Of a DNA stretch of 43,293 bases, positions 8,108-17,401 are shown in pieces. Origin of the DNA: Thiofilum flexile DSM 14609 (lineage in GTDB: Bacteria > Pseudomonadota > Gammaproteobacteria > Thiotrichales > Thiotrichaceae). Both the position numbers and the translations under genes were made by a program. The notes below the pieces were generated by a model, which was not told where the DNA came from, made no database searches, and was given only the letters and a program-made list of their open reading frames with translations. The stretch covers positions 1-43,293 of the forward strand of contig NZ_KB904765.1 of NCBI RefSeq assembly GCF_000380185.1. Direction: 5' to 3'. Each line of letters starts with the position of its first letter. The stretch's first letter is position 1.

Positions 8108-9772
8108 ATGGCACAATATATTTATACTATGAACGGTGTGGGCAAGGTTGTCCCGCCGAGTCGTTTTGTTTTAAAGGATATTTATCTCAACTTTTTTCCG
8201 GGCGCGAAAATTGGTGTTTTAGGCTATAACGGTGCGGGTAAATCGACTTTACTGCGCATTATGGCAGGGATTGATAAGGATATCGTCGGTGAGGCACGCC
8301 CTCAGCCCGGTATTAATATTGGTTACCTCTCTCAAGAGCCTCAGCTCGATGAAAGCAAAGATGTACGCGGTAATGTTGAGGAAGGCTTAAGCGTTATTAA
8401 AAACGCCCAGCAACGCCTCGATGAAGTCTATGCCGCCTATGCAGAACCGGATGCTGATTTCGATGCCCTCGCCGCAGAACAAGCGCGTTTAGAAAATATT
8501 CTGCAAGCCTCCGATGCGCATAATTTAGAGCATACCTTAGAAGTTGCCGCCGATGCTCTGCGCCTCCCCCCTTGGGATGCGGATGTGAGTAAACTATCGG
8601 GGGGTGAAAAACGCCGCGTCGCTTTGTGTCGTTTACTACTCTCAGCACCTGATATGCTGATTCTCGACGAACCGACCAACCATTTAGATGCGGAATCGGT
8701 GGCTTGGTTAGAGCGGTTTTTGCAAGAATTCCCCGGTACTGTGGTCGCAGTTACCCATGATCGCTACTTCCTCGACAATGTCGCCGGTTGGATTCTAGAG
8801 CTAGATCGTGGACAAGGTATCCCCTGGGAAGGTAATTACTCCTCTTGGTTGGAGCAAAAAGAGAAGCGTCTATCCCAAGAGCAAAAGTCTGAGCAAACCC
8901 GTCAAAAAGCGATGAAATTAGAATTAGAATGGGTACGTTCTAATCCTAAAGCCCGTCAAGCTAAAAGCAAAGCGCGTATGCAACGCTTTGAAGAACTCTC
9001 TTCTACCGACTACCAAAAACGCGCTGAGACCAATGAAATTTATATTGCCCCCGGCCCTCGCTTAGGTGATTTAGTCATTGAAGCGCAGCATATTGCTAAA
9101 GCCTTTGGTGATCGTGTGCTGTATGAAGACTTAAGCTTTAATCTACCTAAAGGTGGAATCGTCGGTATCATCGGCCCGAATGGTGCGGGTAAAACGACCT
9201 TATTCCGTATGATTACGGGGCAAGAAAAACCCGATAGTGGTGAGTTTCGTGTAGGCGATACGGTCAAAATTGCGTATGTGGATCAATCGCGTGATGCACT
9301 AGACCCTAATAAAACCGTATTCCAAGAAATAGCTGATGGACATGACCTCATGACTGTCAATGGCTATCAACTGCAATCACGGGCTTATATTGGACGCTTC
9401 AATTTTAAAGGTGAATCACAACAAAAACGTATTGGCGATTTATCCGGTGGAGAGCGCAATCGGGTACATTTAGCTAAATTATTGAAATCAGGCGGTAATT
9501 TATTATTACTCGATGAGCCAACCAATGATTTAGACGTTGAAACCCTACGTGCTTTAGAAGAAGCCCTACTCAACTTCCCCGGCTGTGCGGTCGTTATTTC
9601 GCATGATCGCTGGTTCTTAGACCGGATTGCGACGCATATTTTAGCGTTTGAGGGTGACTCTCAAGTGACGTGGTTTGAAGGTAATTATAGTGATTATGAA
9701 GAAGACTATAAGCGCCGTCATGGTAATGAACTGCATCCACAACGCATTAAATACAAGCGCTTAAAAGCTTAA
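8108..9772 (+). CDS. ettA: Energy-dependent translational throttle protein EttA (ABC-F)
   Basis: A soluble ABC-F ATPase that binds the ribosomal E site and gates the first elongation steps according to ATP/ADP level. From the ATG at 8108 the protein has 554 residues, close to the family's 555. The reading frame is open back to 8045, but AAGGA at 8094-8098 and the conserved start [13 protein letters not shown] support 8108. The two ABC domains are complete: Walker [10 protein letters not shown] and GPNGAGKTT, signatures [11 protein letters not shown] and [11 protein letters not shown], Walker B with [11 protein letters not shown] and [11 protein letters not shown]. The basic linker between them carries the tRNA-interaction region ([17 protein letters not shown]). 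There are no membrane segments. A convergent terminator follows. Confidence 0.95.
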   Translation: MAQYIYTMNGVGKVVPPSRFVLKDIYLNFFPGAKIGVLGYNGAGKSTLLRIMAGIDKDIVGEARPQPGINIGYLSQEPQLDESKDVRGNVEEGLSVIKNAQQRLDEVYAAYAEPDADFDALAAEQARLENILQASDAHNLEHTLEVAADALRLPPWDADVSKLSGGEKRRVALCRLLLSAPDMLILDEPTNHLDAESVAWLERFLQEFPGTVVAVTHDRYFLDNVAGWILELDRGQGIPWEGNYSSWLEQKEKRLSQEQKSEQTRQKAMKLELEWVRSNPKARQAKSKARMQRFEELSSTDYQKRAETNEIYIAPGPRLGDLVIEAQHIAKAFGDRVLYEDLSFNLPKGGIVGIIGPNGAGKTTLFRMITGQEKPDSGEFRVGDTVKIAYVDQSRDALDPNKTVFQEIADGHDLMTVNGYQLQSRAYIGRFNFKGESQQKRIGDLSGGERNRVHLAKLLKSGGNLLLLDEPTNDLDVETLRALEEALLNFPGCAVVISHDRWFLDRIATHILAFEGDSQVTWFEGNYSDYEEDYKRRHGNELHPQRIKYKRLKA

Positions 9773-9782
9773 TTGCTTATGT

Positions 9783-9808
9783 AGGAGCAGACCTCAGTGC
9801 CTGCTCCT
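9783..9808. terminator. Bidirectional terminator between ettA and the lytic transglycosylase
   Basis: AGGAGCAG (9783-9790) and CTGCTCCT (9801-9808) form a perfect 8-bp stem with a 10-nt loop between two converging genes. The T-runs on either side are weak and interrupted, so efficiency is uncertain, but the placement fits a shared terminator. Confidence 0.55.
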
Positions 9809-9822
9809 CTATTCTATCTCGC

Positions 9823-10935
9823 CTAAAATTGGCATTGAGCCACTTTTATCCGCATTCCTTCCCGTAAGGGAGCATTGCCTAAGCGATTAAACGCTCTAAT
9901 CTGGGCGGCATCAGTGCCGGTTTGCCAAGCGACATTATAAATCGTTTCGCCTTGAGCAGCGGTGTAATAAAACGCCCGCAGGTGTTGGCTATTCACCACA
10001 TCCGTAGTTTGATATAAGCGACGTGAAGCCATACGACAGCTTAAGGTTTGGTTGGCACCATTATAGACTTGTCCTTGAGCGGACTGTGGTGTACGCCATG
10101 CGCGTTGTTGGTTGACCGCTTGTTGTTGCTTAGCATAATAGGCTTGAGGATTAGCTAGCTTTTTATAGGCATTTAAGACCTGACGGGTATAGTTTTGAGT
10201 TTCACGATAGGGTACATGCACCCCATAACGATCCACCGTACCCTCACCAGAGTTATAAGCGGCGACCGCATGCGGGACACTGCCACGATAACGATTTAAT
10301 AACCAGCGTAGGTATAAAGTACCACCATGCACGTTTTGCCATGCATCACCGCGCTGAGTCACCCCAAAACGCCGTGCGGTAGCCGGCATTAACTGCATCA
10401 GTCCCTTAGCGCCTTTAGGCGATACCGCACGCGGTCTAAAGCAAGTTTCTGCCGTAATCACGGCTTTGACTAAATTAGGATTCACCCCATAGGTTCTTGA
10501 GGCGGATTGAATAATAGGATCATAGATACTAGCTTTTTCTTGCAAAATGCTAGGGCTATATTGGTCACATGTATGACGCCGCCGTACTGCGGTAGTAACC
10601 GGTGCTGGAAAAACAACCCTAGCGCGAGGTGTCGGTGTGACATAGGTTGTTTGCGGGGTAATATAGTTAGAACGTTTTTCGGCTTTTGCAGCACGGGGCG
10701 GGTAATAGGCATTAATAATAAAAGTCCCTAACGGCATGGACTCAGCTAAAGCACGATCACTTTGCTTGGCCTCATATTTTTTAGTGACTTGATTATTCAT
10801 AAAAAAGCGTACTGTATCAGCACTTGCCGCCTTTTGCGATGCTTGAGTTGTCGTCTCAGCCAACGTCGCCGTGGTCGTTATTAACCCTCCCACCGCTAAC
10901 ACTACTTTTGCCCATCTAGCACTCATCTGTCTCAT
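9823..10935 (-). CDS. Secreted lytic transglycosylase (SLT family 1) with C-terminal LysM-like domain
   Basis: A peptidoglycan lyase that cuts the MurNAc-GlcNAc bond with 1,6-anhydro product formation, acting in the periplasm. Of its 370 residues, the first 26 or so are a signal peptide (VVLAVGGLITTTATLA). The SLT fold spans about residues 135-255: the catalytic Glu is in ITAETCF, followed by SPKGAKGLMQLMPATA, GGTLYLRWLL and AVAAYNSGEG. The last 45 residues (TAAQGETIYNVAWQTG to GMRIKVAQ) look like a LysM glycan-binding module. The usual Glu-Ser pair is Glu-Thr here. A GAGG-type ribosome binding site lies just upstream of 10935. The middle is Gln/Ala-rich and probably a linker. It is transcribed alone, with a 16-bp palindrome in its upstream region. 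Confidence 0.88.
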   Translation of the reverse strand: MRQMSARWAKVVLAVGGLITTTATLAETTTQASQKAASADTVRFFMNNQVTKKYEAKQSDRALAESMPLGTFIINAYYPPRAAKAEKRSNYITPQTTYVTPTPRARVVFPAPVTTAVRRRHTCDQYSPSILQEKASIYDPIIQSASRTYGVNPNLVKAVITAETCFRPRAVSPKGAKGLMQLMPATARRFGVTQRGDAWQNVHGGTLYLRWLLNRYRGSVPHAVAAYNSGEGTVDRYGVHVPYRETQNYTRQVLNAYKKLANPQAYYAKQQQAVNQQRAWRTPQSAQGQVYNGANQTLSCRMASRRLYQTTDVVNSQHLRAFYYTAAQGETIYNVAWQTGTDAAQIRAFNRLGNAPLREGMRIKVAQCQF

Positions 10936-11221
10936 TCATAGACCTCACAGCTAAAGAAAACGCGCTCCTCAATGGAGTTCATTTTCTTGAAAATTAAACA
11001 CACCTAGCTTTGCTTGAAAGCACTCGCGGATTTATTGCGCATCAGCCAACATCAACAAATAGCTCCCCTATATATAGGGGTAATGCAAAAAGTTCTAATC
11101 AGTTTTAAAATTATAGATATTAATAATACTAATAGAACTGGTGTGTGCTCTAATCATACCGTATTTTACTGAAGCTTCCGCGCAAACCAGCATTAAAACG
11201 ACGAACTGTCTCGAATTAATT
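10936..11221 (-). promoter_or_regulatory. Upstream region of the lytic transglycosylase with a 16-bp perfect palindrome
   Basis: This 286-bp AT-rich gap has no gene. It holds a perfect palindrome at 11065-11080, four C, eight alternating T/A bases, four G, and a smaller ATTTTC/GAAAAT dyad at 10981-10994. The palindrome lies about 130 bp upstream of the transglycosylase start and could be an operator. No clean -35/-10 pair was identified. Confidence 0.4.
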
Positions 11222-12049
11222 TTAACGTTGGCGGATTTCTGCCAGCCATTGTTGCTCTAACTCCAGCATCATGGCTAATTCTTCTGATGAAAACCCCGCT
11301 TCTAAGCGCCCTGCGGTATAAAAGGGGCTACGAGGTGGGGTGGGTAAAGTCCCTAATAACTGCTTAAAGGTAGACTCTGGCTCTAGACCGCGCTGCTCAC
11401 AGCAATAGTGATACCAGCGCGAGCCTATACGCACATGCCCGACCTCTTCCCGCAAAATCACCTCTAATACTTCAACACTCGCAAAGTCTTTAGCTTCCCG
11501 CAAACGCTGCATCATGGGTGGTGTAACATCTAATCCCCGTGCCTCTAATACACGTGGCACTAACGCCATCCGAATCATCACATCCTGATCAGTACGGCAG
11601 GCTTGATCCCATAAACCATTATGAGCCGCTAAATCACCATACTGCATGCCTAACGTCGCCATACGCTCCCGAAGCAAGGCAAAATGATGTGCCTCTTCTG
11701 CTGCCACTTGTAACCAATCCCCATAATAGGCATCCGGCATCTCACGAAAGCGATAGACTGCATCTAGAGCTAAATTAATCGCATTAAACTCAATATGTGC
11801 CACCGCATGCAAGAGGGCTAAACGTCCCTCTAGCGTGCTCAATTTGCGTTGCTGCACAGCGGTAGGGGAAATGAGGTCGGGTTTTAGAGGGCGTCCGGGG
11901 ATAGGCACACGCTCTACCAATGTACTCGCACCATCACGGGTTAAATGTCCCTGTTGCCAGTTTTGATAGAGCGCTATGGCCTCGGCTACTTTAGCCGCAG
12001 CGTCTGTTTGCAGGAGTACCTGATAGGCACCATCATATACATTCATCAT
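11222..12049 (-). CDS. Ferritin-like protein, DUF455 family
   Basis: The 275-residue protein belongs to the DUF455 family, a ferritin-like four-helix bundle related to the di-iron tRNA hydroxylase MiaE; the family's own reaction is not established. Visible helices carry the metal-ligand pattern: HAVAHIEFNAINLALDA, then VAAEEAHHFALLRERM, then VLEVILREEVGHVRIG. The Glu and His residues in these three segments are the expected di-iron ligands. It starts 18 bp after metZ with a possible AGGT ribosome binding site, so it is probably cotranscribed with metZ. Whether it acts on RNA or on a small molecule cannot be told. Family assignment is good; function is open. Confidence 0.8.
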   Translation of the reverse strand: MMNVYDGAYQVLLQTDAAAKVAEAIALYQNWQQGHLTRDGASTLVERVPIPGRPLKPDLISPTAVQQRKLSTLEGRLALLHAVAHIEFNAINLALDAVYRFREMPDAYYGDWLQVAAEEAHHFALLRERMATLGMQYGDLAAHNGLWDQACRTDQDVMIRMALVPRVLEARGLDVTPPMMQRLREAKDFASVEVLEVILREEVGHVRIGSRWYHYCCEQRGLEPESTFKQLLGTLPTPPRSPFYTAGRLEAGFSSEELAMMLELEQQWLAEIRQR

Positions 12050-12067
12050 ACTAACCTAAGCATTACA

Positions 12068-13240
12068 TTAACCTAGGCCTCGTGCTAAATCGTTTTGAAT
12101 ATCACGAATCGACTCCAACCCCACAGATACCCGTATTAACCCCTCCTCAATTCCACTGAGTTCACGCTGCTCTGGGGTGAGACGCCCGTGTGTGGTGGTG
12201 GCTGGATGGGTAATAGTGGTCTTGGTATCTCCAAGATTAGCCGTGATCGAACAAAACTCGGTAGCATCAATCACTTTCCATGCCGCCTCGCGCCCACCCT
12301 GCACCACAAACGACACTATGCCCCCAAAACCGGACTGTTGACGTTTAGCTAGCTCATGCTGGGGATGCGTACTCAAGCCCGGATAATACACTTTAGCGAC
12401 CTTATTTTGAGTAGTGAGCCACTCAGCTAACGCTTGTGCATTTTCACCATGTGCCTTCATACGGATAGCGAGCGTTTCTAAGCCTTTGAGGAAAATCCAC
12501 GCATTAAAGGGACTCATCGCAACACCCCCCGAACGCAATACCCCAAACACATCCTTACCCACCCGCTCTTTATCACCCACAACCGCACCACCTAAAGCGC
12601 GACCTTGCCCATCTAAATATTTGGTGGCTGCATGTACCACAATATCGGCACCGAGTTCGAGTGGACGCTGCAAGGCTGGAGTACAAAAGCAATTATCAAT
12701 CACTAAGAGCGCATTATGACGATGGGCTATATCGGCAAGCGCTCGAATATCAACTATTTCGGTTAAAGGATTCGCCGGTGTTTCGGCAAATAATAAACGC
12801 GTATTGGGCTGAATCGCTTGTTCCCATGCCTCTAAATTTGTGAGATTGACAAAGGTCACACTCACATTAAAACGAGTCATATAGTTTTGTAGTAATACCG
12901 TGGTCGTACCGAATACCGAACGCGAGCAGACAACATGATCCCCTGCTTTCAATACCCCTAACATGACCGCCAAAATCGCCGCCATGCCTGAACTGGTCGC
13001 CACACAACTCTCTCCCCCTTCTAGTGCGGCTAAACGCTCTTGGAAATAGCGCACGGTAGGATTCGTCATGCGTGAATAAATATTACCCGGCACTTCATTA
13101 GCAAAGCGGGCAGCCGCTTCAGCGGCGGATTTAAATACAAAACTAGAGGTCGGAAAGATAGCCTCTGAATGCTCTCCTTCTTCAGTACGCTCATGCCCAG
13201 CGCGAATGGCTAGGGTGGCAAAATCCCATTCATTTATCAT
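12068..13240 (-). CDS. metZ: O-succinylhomoserine sulfhydrylase
   Basis: A PLP enzyme of the Cys/Met metabolism family that makes homocysteine from O-succinylhomoserine and sulfide (direct sulfhydrylation) in the cytoplasm. At 390 residues it has the expected length. It shows YSRMTNPTVRYFQERLAALE, the cofactor-stacking SSGMAAILA, VIDNCFCTPALQRPLELGAD, and the PLP lysine in VVHAATKYLDGQG. The C-terminus has GLIRVSVGLES. A position downstream of purF is common for metZ in Pseudomonas-type genomes, which supports this name over metB, metC or an O-acetylhomoserine enzyme. A GGAGG ribosome binding site precedes the ATG at 13240, and an intrinsic terminator separates it from the gene upstream. Confidence 0.9.
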   Translation of the reverse strand: MINEWDFATLAIRAGHERTEEGEHSEAIFPTSSFVFKSAAEAAARFANEVPGNIYSRMTNPTVRYFQERLAALEGGESCVATSSGMAAILAVMLGVLKAGDHVVCSRSVFGTTTVLLQNYMTRFNVSVTFVNLTNLEAWEQAIQPNTRLLFAETPANPLTEIVDIRALADIAHRHNALLVIDNCFCTPALQRPLELGADIVVHAATKYLDGQGRALGGAVVGDKERVGKDVFGVLRSGGVAMSPFNAWIFLKGLETLAIRMKAHGENAQALAEWLTTQNKVAKVYYPGLSTHPQHELAKRQQSGFGGIVSFVVQGGREAAWKVIDATEFCSITANLGDTKTTITHPATTTHGRLTPEQRELSGIEEGLIRVSVGLESIRDIQNDLARGLG

Positions 13241-13281
13241 AGTCAGTTAAGCCTCCACATAGGGGTAAAACTCACAGGCAT

Positions 13282-13302
13282 AAAAAAACCTGCATGGGCA
13301 GG
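13282..13302 (-). terminator. Intrinsic terminator after the L,D-transpeptidase gene
   Basis: On the minus strand, CCTGC-CCAT-GCAGG is followed by seven T (bases 13288-13282). The stem is short, at 5 bp, but the T-run is strong. It lies downstream of the L,D-transpeptidase gene and about 40 bp before the metZ start, so metZ probably has its own promoter or depends on read-through. Confidence 0.6.
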
Positions 13303-13372
13303 CTAAAGAAAGCATATTAACCCTTTAGCTGCACTTATTAAGCGCCCGCAAGCAGAATGCAAATCGGCGCGT

Positions 13373-13403
13373 CTATCAAGGCGCTTATACTACACCTTGA
13401 TAG
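13373..13403 (-). repeat. 9-bp perfect inverted repeat downstream of the L,D-transpeptidase gene
   Basis: CTATCAAGG (13373-13381) and CCTTGATAG (13395-13403) are exact inverted copies separated by 13 bp. No T-run follows on either strand, so it is not a standard terminator. It could be a protein-binding dyad or an mRNA 3' stem protecting the upstream message. Confidence 0.45.
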
Positions 13404-13418
13404 TGACTCAGTTAAGTA

Positions 13419-14111
13419 TTATTTCCTTTGTGCGATGACCACCAAGGTATCTTTATCGACTTGATTAAATAGATCGACCACCTCTTGATTCCGCATCCGA
13501 ATACAACCATGAGAAGCGGGAGCACCTAAGCGTCCTTCTTCATCCGTACCATGGATATAAATAAAGCGCTCTTTAGAGTCAACATTACCACCTTTATTTA
13601 ATCCCGGCTCTAAACCATCCAACCACAAAATACGGGTTGTCACATTATCCTCGCCACTACGTGCGCCGGGTGCGGTGAGAATACGGGCAATGCGACCACT
13701 ATTCGCCCGTGCTTTAAAGACAGTACCTAAAGGAGCATTGGCTCCAATTTTAGTTGCAATACGATGCACCCCTAAAGGTGTTTGATTACTACCCTTTTTA
13801 CTGCCTAATCCGGCCTCAGCCGTTGAAATCGTCCAGCGCCCCGCTTCTTGTCCGTGACGAATCAAAATCAACTCCTGACTGGTCGCATCAATCAATACCA
13901 CCGTATCACGTGGATATTGAGGAAAACGACGGGCTAGATCCTGTAACACTGAACCAAAGCCCCCCTGTGCTCCGGGTGCCGACTCCGCTAAAGGTGGTAT
14001 AGTCAAGGGAATACTCTCCGCCATTGCCACGCTCCCTATACTCAGACTAGCGGCTATCCATAATATCGATAGCCGTGGTAGCTTGTTCACGTTTACGTTT
14101 TTGTGCATCAT
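13419..14111 (-). CDS. L,D-transpeptidase (YkuD domain), secreted
   Basis: A periplasmic cysteine transpeptidase that forms 3-3 cross-links in peptidoglycan or attaches proteins to it. The catalytic motif is present near the C-terminus: [10 protein letters not shown], then [10 protein letters not shown] with the nucleophilic Cys. The frame is open to 14153, but the signal peptide begins at the tandem ATGs at 14111 and 14108 (MMHKN, then [18 protein letters not shown]). A GAGG lies about 13 bases upstream, so I place the start at 14111, giving 230 residues. Even so, the gene begins 65 nt inside the 3' end of purF, implying coupled expression. An intrinsic terminator follows. The exact physiological substrate is unknown. 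Confidence 0.85.
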   Translation of the reverse strand: MMHKNVNVNKLPRLSILWIAASLSIGSVAMAESIPLTIPPLAESAPGAQGGFGSVLQDLARRFPQYPRDTVVLIDATSQELILIRHGQEAGRWTISTAEAGLGSKKGSNQTPLGVHRIATKIGANAPLGTVFKARANSGRIARILTAPGARSGEDNVTTRILWLDGLEPGLNKGGNVDSKERFIYIHGTDEEGRLGAPASHGCIRMRNQEVVDLFNQVDKDTLVVIAQRK

Positions 14112-15552
14112 TACGATTAGCCTCAGCCTCGGCAAAATACTCGCTCTCATCACCTGTCACATACTCCCCAGTAAACACGGAGCAGTCGAAGTGCTTTAAA
14201 CGGTTATTGCCCTTTTGAATAGATTGTATGAGATCCTCTAATTTCAGATAAAATAGACGATCCACCCCGATAGCTCTTGCCACCTCTTCTTCCGTGCGTT
14301 CATGAGCAATCAATTCCTTTGCAGCAGGCATATCGATGCCATAGATATTAGGATAACGTACCGGAGGCGAAGCTGAAGCAAAGTAAACTCGTTTCGCGCC
14401 TGCATCTCTAGCCATTTGAACGATTTCTTCGGACGTGGTTCCCCGCACGATGGAATCATCCACGAGTAGTACGTTTTTACCTTTAAACTCAATATCTAAA
14501 GCATTCAATTTCTGACGTACCGAGCGACGACGTAATTGTTGTCCGGGCATAATGAAAGTACGTCCAATATAACGATTCTTCATAAAGCCTTCACGGTAGG
14601 GCACATTTAAGGTATAAGCCATTTCTTGCGCGGCGGTACGGCTAGTATCGGGAATGGGTATGACCACATCAATATCATGATCAGGCCACACTTCTAATAA
14701 GCGTTGTGCCATGAAAATCCCCATCCGCATGCGGGCTTTATGCACAAACACATTATCAATAATCGAATCGGGGCGGGCAAAATAGACATATTCAAAGATA
14801 CAGGTGCGGTATTGAGGGTTTTTAGCACATTGACGGGTAAAGACTTTGCCATCAGCCGTAATAAAAATCGCCTCACCCGGCTCAATATCACGAATCAGTC
14901 TAAAGCCTAAGACATCCAGCGCCACACTCTCAGAGGCCAGCATATACTCTTTACCGTGCTCGGTATCACGCACCCCATACACTAGCGGGCGAATACCATT
15001 CGGATCACGAAAACCCACCAAGCCATCACGGGTGAGCATTGCTACTACCGCATAGGCACCGCGACAACGCTCATGCACCCGTGCAATAGCCGAAAAAATA
15101 TTATCGGGCATGACGTGCATAGCATTTTCACGCTGTAGCTCTTGAGCAAAGATATTTAATAGAATCTCGGAGTCGGATTCGGTGTTAATTTGCCGCTGAT
15201 CTTGTAGATAAAGCCCGCGTCTTAGCTCAGCGGCATTGGTTAAATTACCATTATGTCCTAGGGCAATACCATAGGGGCTATTGACATAAAAGGGCTGTGC
15301 TTCTGCTGAAGAAGAGGATCCTGCAGTAGGATAACGCACATGCCCAATCCCCATATGCCCTATCATTGCCCGCATGTGTTGCTCTTGGAACACATCCTTG
15401 ACCATGCCATTATCGCGACGTGAATATAGCCGCCGCCCATCACTAGTTACGATGCCTGCTGCATCTTGTCCTCGGTGTTGTAATACGGTTAAACCATCAT
15501 AGAGCGCCTGATTGACCAGATCCTGCCCCACTATCCCAATAATTCCGCACAT
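14047..15552 (-). CDS. purF: Amidophosphoribosyltransferase
   Basis: It catalyses the first committed step of purine synthesis, making 5-phosphoribosylamine from PRPP and glutamine. The 501-residue product begins MCGIIGIVG, with Cys2 as the N-terminal glutaminase nucleophile and no propeptide. The glutaminase half has [11 protein letters not shown] and GHNGNLTN; the transferase half has the PRPP-binding motif [16 protein letters not shown]. The C-terminal tail is Asp/Glu/Lys-rich, and its last 65 nt overlap the L,D-transpeptidase gene. cvpA lies upstream as in many gammaproteobacteria, but a strong hairpin with a T-rich tail separates the two here. Function is secure. Confidence 0.96.
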   Translation of the reverse strand: MCGIIGIVGQDLVNQALYDGLTVLQHRGQDAAGIVTSDGRRLYSRRDNGMVKDVFQEQHMRAMIGHMGIGHVRYPTAGSSSSAEAQPFYVNSPYGIALGHNGNLTNAAELRRGLYLQDQRQINTESDSEILLNIFAQELQRENAMHVMPDNIFSAIARVHERCRGAYAVVAMLTRDGLVGFRDPNGIRPLVYGVRDTEHGKEYMLASESVALDVLGFRLIRDIEPGEAIFITADGKVFTRQCAKNPQYRTCIFEYVYFARPDSIIDNVFVHKARMRMGIFMAQRLLEVWPDHDIDVVIPIPDTSRTAAQEMAYTLNVPYREGFMKNRYIGRTFIMPGQQLRRRSVRQKLNALDIEFKGKNVLLVDDSIVRGTTSEEIVQMARDAGAKRVYFASASPPVRYPNIYGIDMPAAKELIAHERTEEEVARAIGVDRLFYLKLEDLIQSIQKGNNRLKHFDCSVFTGEYVTGDESEYFAEAEANRNDAQKRKREQATTAIDIMDSR

Positions 15553-15602
15553 GTGCTTGCCTTTGCCGAGAAACGAAATGAAGCGAGTATTTTAAACCCA
15601 CC

Positions 15603-15635
15603 AAAACAAAACAGCCATGCAGAATGCATGGCTGT
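15603..15635 (-). terminator. Intrinsic terminator between cvpA and purF
   Basis: An 11-bp perfect stem (bases 15611-15621 with 15625-15635) and a 3-nt loop is followed on the minus strand by TTTTGTTTT. It lies after the cvpA stop and about 50 bp before the purF start. It may end the upstream operon, or partly attenuate read-through into purF. Confidence 0.7.
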
Positions 15636-15663
15636 GATAAGATAACTTGCTACTGGCCTAAAT

Positions 15664-16197
15664 TTACTCTCCTACAGGGTTGTCAGGTGAAATTGAAAGC
15701 TTTTCCATATAAGGGGAAATCTTTTCAACCACAAACAGCTTTGCCTGCGCGGCGGTTTCTTGAAATTTAGGTACTAAGGCCGACTCCTTCCACCAAGGTT
15801 TATCTGTCACAGCTGCCACATCGGCTAATACCACGAGCAGAATAATGATGATTAAACCTCGAATTAAGCCTACTGCCATTCCTAAAAAGTGATCTATCCA
15901 GCCTAAACCAATCGCTGCAAAGCCTACTTTAAAGGTATAGCTTATAATCGCGCCTACCAGTAACACACAGAAAAAAATAATGGCAGCAGCAACGCCAATC
16001 CGAGCGACATTACTTAAACCTTTAAACGGCAACAAATCAGCGACTTGTTGAAAATAAAGTGCTGTAAATGCCATCGCTGCCAACCAGCTTATTAGAGAAA
16101 AGGCTTCTCTAATAAACCCCCTTGCTAAACCAATGATGGTGGACACTAGAATGAGGGCAATAATGCCCGCATCTAGTAAACCCGCTGTTATTTCCAT
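15664..16197 (-). CDS. cvpA: CvpA family inner-membrane protein
   Basis: A 177-residue inner-membrane protein of the CvpA (colicin V production) family, known for its link to purF and to envelope robustness; its biochemical role is not settled. About four hydrophobic segments are visible: GLLDAGIIALILVSTIIGLA, LISWLAAMAFTALYF, VGVAAAIIFFCVLLVGAI and MAVGLIRGLIIIILLVVLA. GLARGFIREAF near the N-terminus is the family hallmark. A short charged tail follows. It starts 13 bp after the SPOR-domain gene, so it is in the trpF-accD-folC-SPOR-cvpA operon. A terminator separates it from purF. Confidence 0.9.
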   Translation of the reverse strand: MEITAGLLDAGIIALILVSTIIGLARGFIREAFSLISWLAAMAFTALYFQQVADLLPFKGLSNVARIGVAAAIIFFCVLLVGAIISYTFKVGFAAIGLGWIDHFLGMAVGLIRGLIIIILLVVLADVAAVTDKPWWKESALVPKFQETAAQAKLFVVEKISPYMEKLSISPDNPVGE

Positions 16198-16210
16198 TAA
16201 ATAGTATTTT

Positions 16211-17338
16211 CTAGTTGTTGTTATTCGTTACAAAGCTGTTTTGTACCAGTTGGTTTTGCCCATAACGTGCTTTCATACGTGACTGTACGGTGACAGCATC
16301 GGATTTAGCTTTATAGGTACCAATACGCACCCGATACACACGCTTACCATTTGCTACACCTTGAGCAATAAAGGCAGGATAGCCATCGGTCGCAATCGTT
16401 TGGCGAATGGTATCCGCCTTAGTGCGATCGGCTGTTGCCAATACTTGAATCACATAACCATTACGTTTAGCCGCATCGACACTGCCTGCTGATGCTTTTT
16501 GAGCGCTAGCTGTTGAGGTTGAAGTGCTTGATTTAGCGTTACTTGCCACGCTAACTGTTTGTGTTCTAGAGCTAACCTCAGGTACTGGGCGCTCATTCAC
16601 CAAACGAGGTTGAGCGGCTTTAGTAGTCGTGGTAGAAGTTAGCACAACCGTTTTTGTGCTAGGACTAGTCGCTGTGCTACTAGGTTTAGCAACGACGACT
16701 TCCTTAGTAGAAGTAGACTTGCTGGCTTGCGTTGTTTCTGCACTACCTTTGCTAGCTGTCGCTGTTGCAGCCGCTACACCTGCAGCGACACCACTTGCAA
16801 CCGCAGCCGTGCTCTCTGTTTGAGCTTCTGGCTGGGTTTCTGTGCTAGCTGTTTGGCTTTGCGCTGCTTCATTGACATTAGTGACTGCATCACTAGGAGC
16901 TGCTTGAGTTTCATCACTCCCCATGCTACCCGTTGCTGCCACAACATTACCATTTTGATCAATCGCATTACGAGTTTCTGGGCGAATTTCAAAGGTAGTG
17001 ACATTATCAGGGGTAGGTGCTTGCGCCGTTTGTAGATCTGCATTAGGTGCTGCCGTAGTCGATTGCTCTGCTGTCGCTGTAGCCGTTGCTTGTTGAGCAT
17101 CAGCCACTAAAGCCGGAGGTGAGCTAGGACCATCTGGTGCAGGAGGTAATGCATTAGGGTCAGATACACCGGGGAAACCACTAATAGGTTGCACTTGTTG
17201 CGTTTGTTGTGCGGTAGCAACTTGGTCTTGTTCCTGTTTAGGGTTTTTACCCTTTAAAAGCCAAGCTAACAATAATGCTGCAATTAACACTAGCACTACT
17301 GCGCCAATCATACGTTTGGTTGTAGACTTATTATCCAT
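16211..17338 (-). CDS. SPOR-domain membrane protein (DedD-like)
   Basis: A single-pass inner-membrane protein whose C-terminal SPOR domain binds denuded glycan strands at the division septum. The ATG at 17338 (MDNKSTTKR) is preferred over a TTG at 17347, because the AAAGGAG at 17350-17356 would be only 2 nt from the TTG. The product has 375 residues: a transmembrane helix (IGAVVLVLIAALLLAWLL), about 230 residues of Ala/Thr/Ser/Gln-rich linker, and a SPOR domain in the last 80 or so (GYVIQVLATADRTKADTI, VYRVRIGTYKAKSDA). The long low-complexity linker is unusually rich in Thr and Ala. Its place between folC and cvpA matches dedD in other gammaproteobacteria. Confidence 0.87.
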   Translation of the reverse strand: MDNKSTTKRMIGAVVLVLIAALLLAWLLKGKNPKQEQDQVATAQQTQQVQPISGFPGVSDPNALPPAPDGPSSPPALVADAQQATATATAEQSTTAAPNADLQTAQAPTPDNVTTFEIRPETRNAIDQNGNVVAATGSMGSDETQAAPSDAVTNVNEAAQSQTASTETQPEAQTESTAAVASGVAAGVAAATATASKGSAETTQASKSTSTKEVVVAKPSSTATSPSTKTVVLTSTTTTKAAQPRLVNERPVPEVSSRTQTVSVASNAKSSTSTSTASAQKASAGSVDAAKRNGYVIQVLATADRTKADTIRQTIATDGYPAFIAQGVANGKRVYRVRIGTYKAKSDAVTVQSRMKARYGQNQLVQNSFVTNNNN

Positions 17339-17401
17339 TTGTCCCAATACTCCTTTACCTACGACATTCTAAATGTGATTAATTTAACACCCAACCCATA
17401 C

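Noticed and set aside
13241-13418. SAM riboswitch before metZ
   Set aside because: The hairpin here is a short intrinsic terminator belonging to the upstream gene, and no SAM-riboswitch conserved core is visible.
16629-17100. Several frames on both strands over the SPOR protein linker
   Set aside because: Low-complexity Ala/Thr/Gln codons keep other frames open by chance.
17339-17347. TTG start for the SPOR protein
   Set aside because: The AAAGGAG would be only 2 nt away; the ATG at 17338 fits better.
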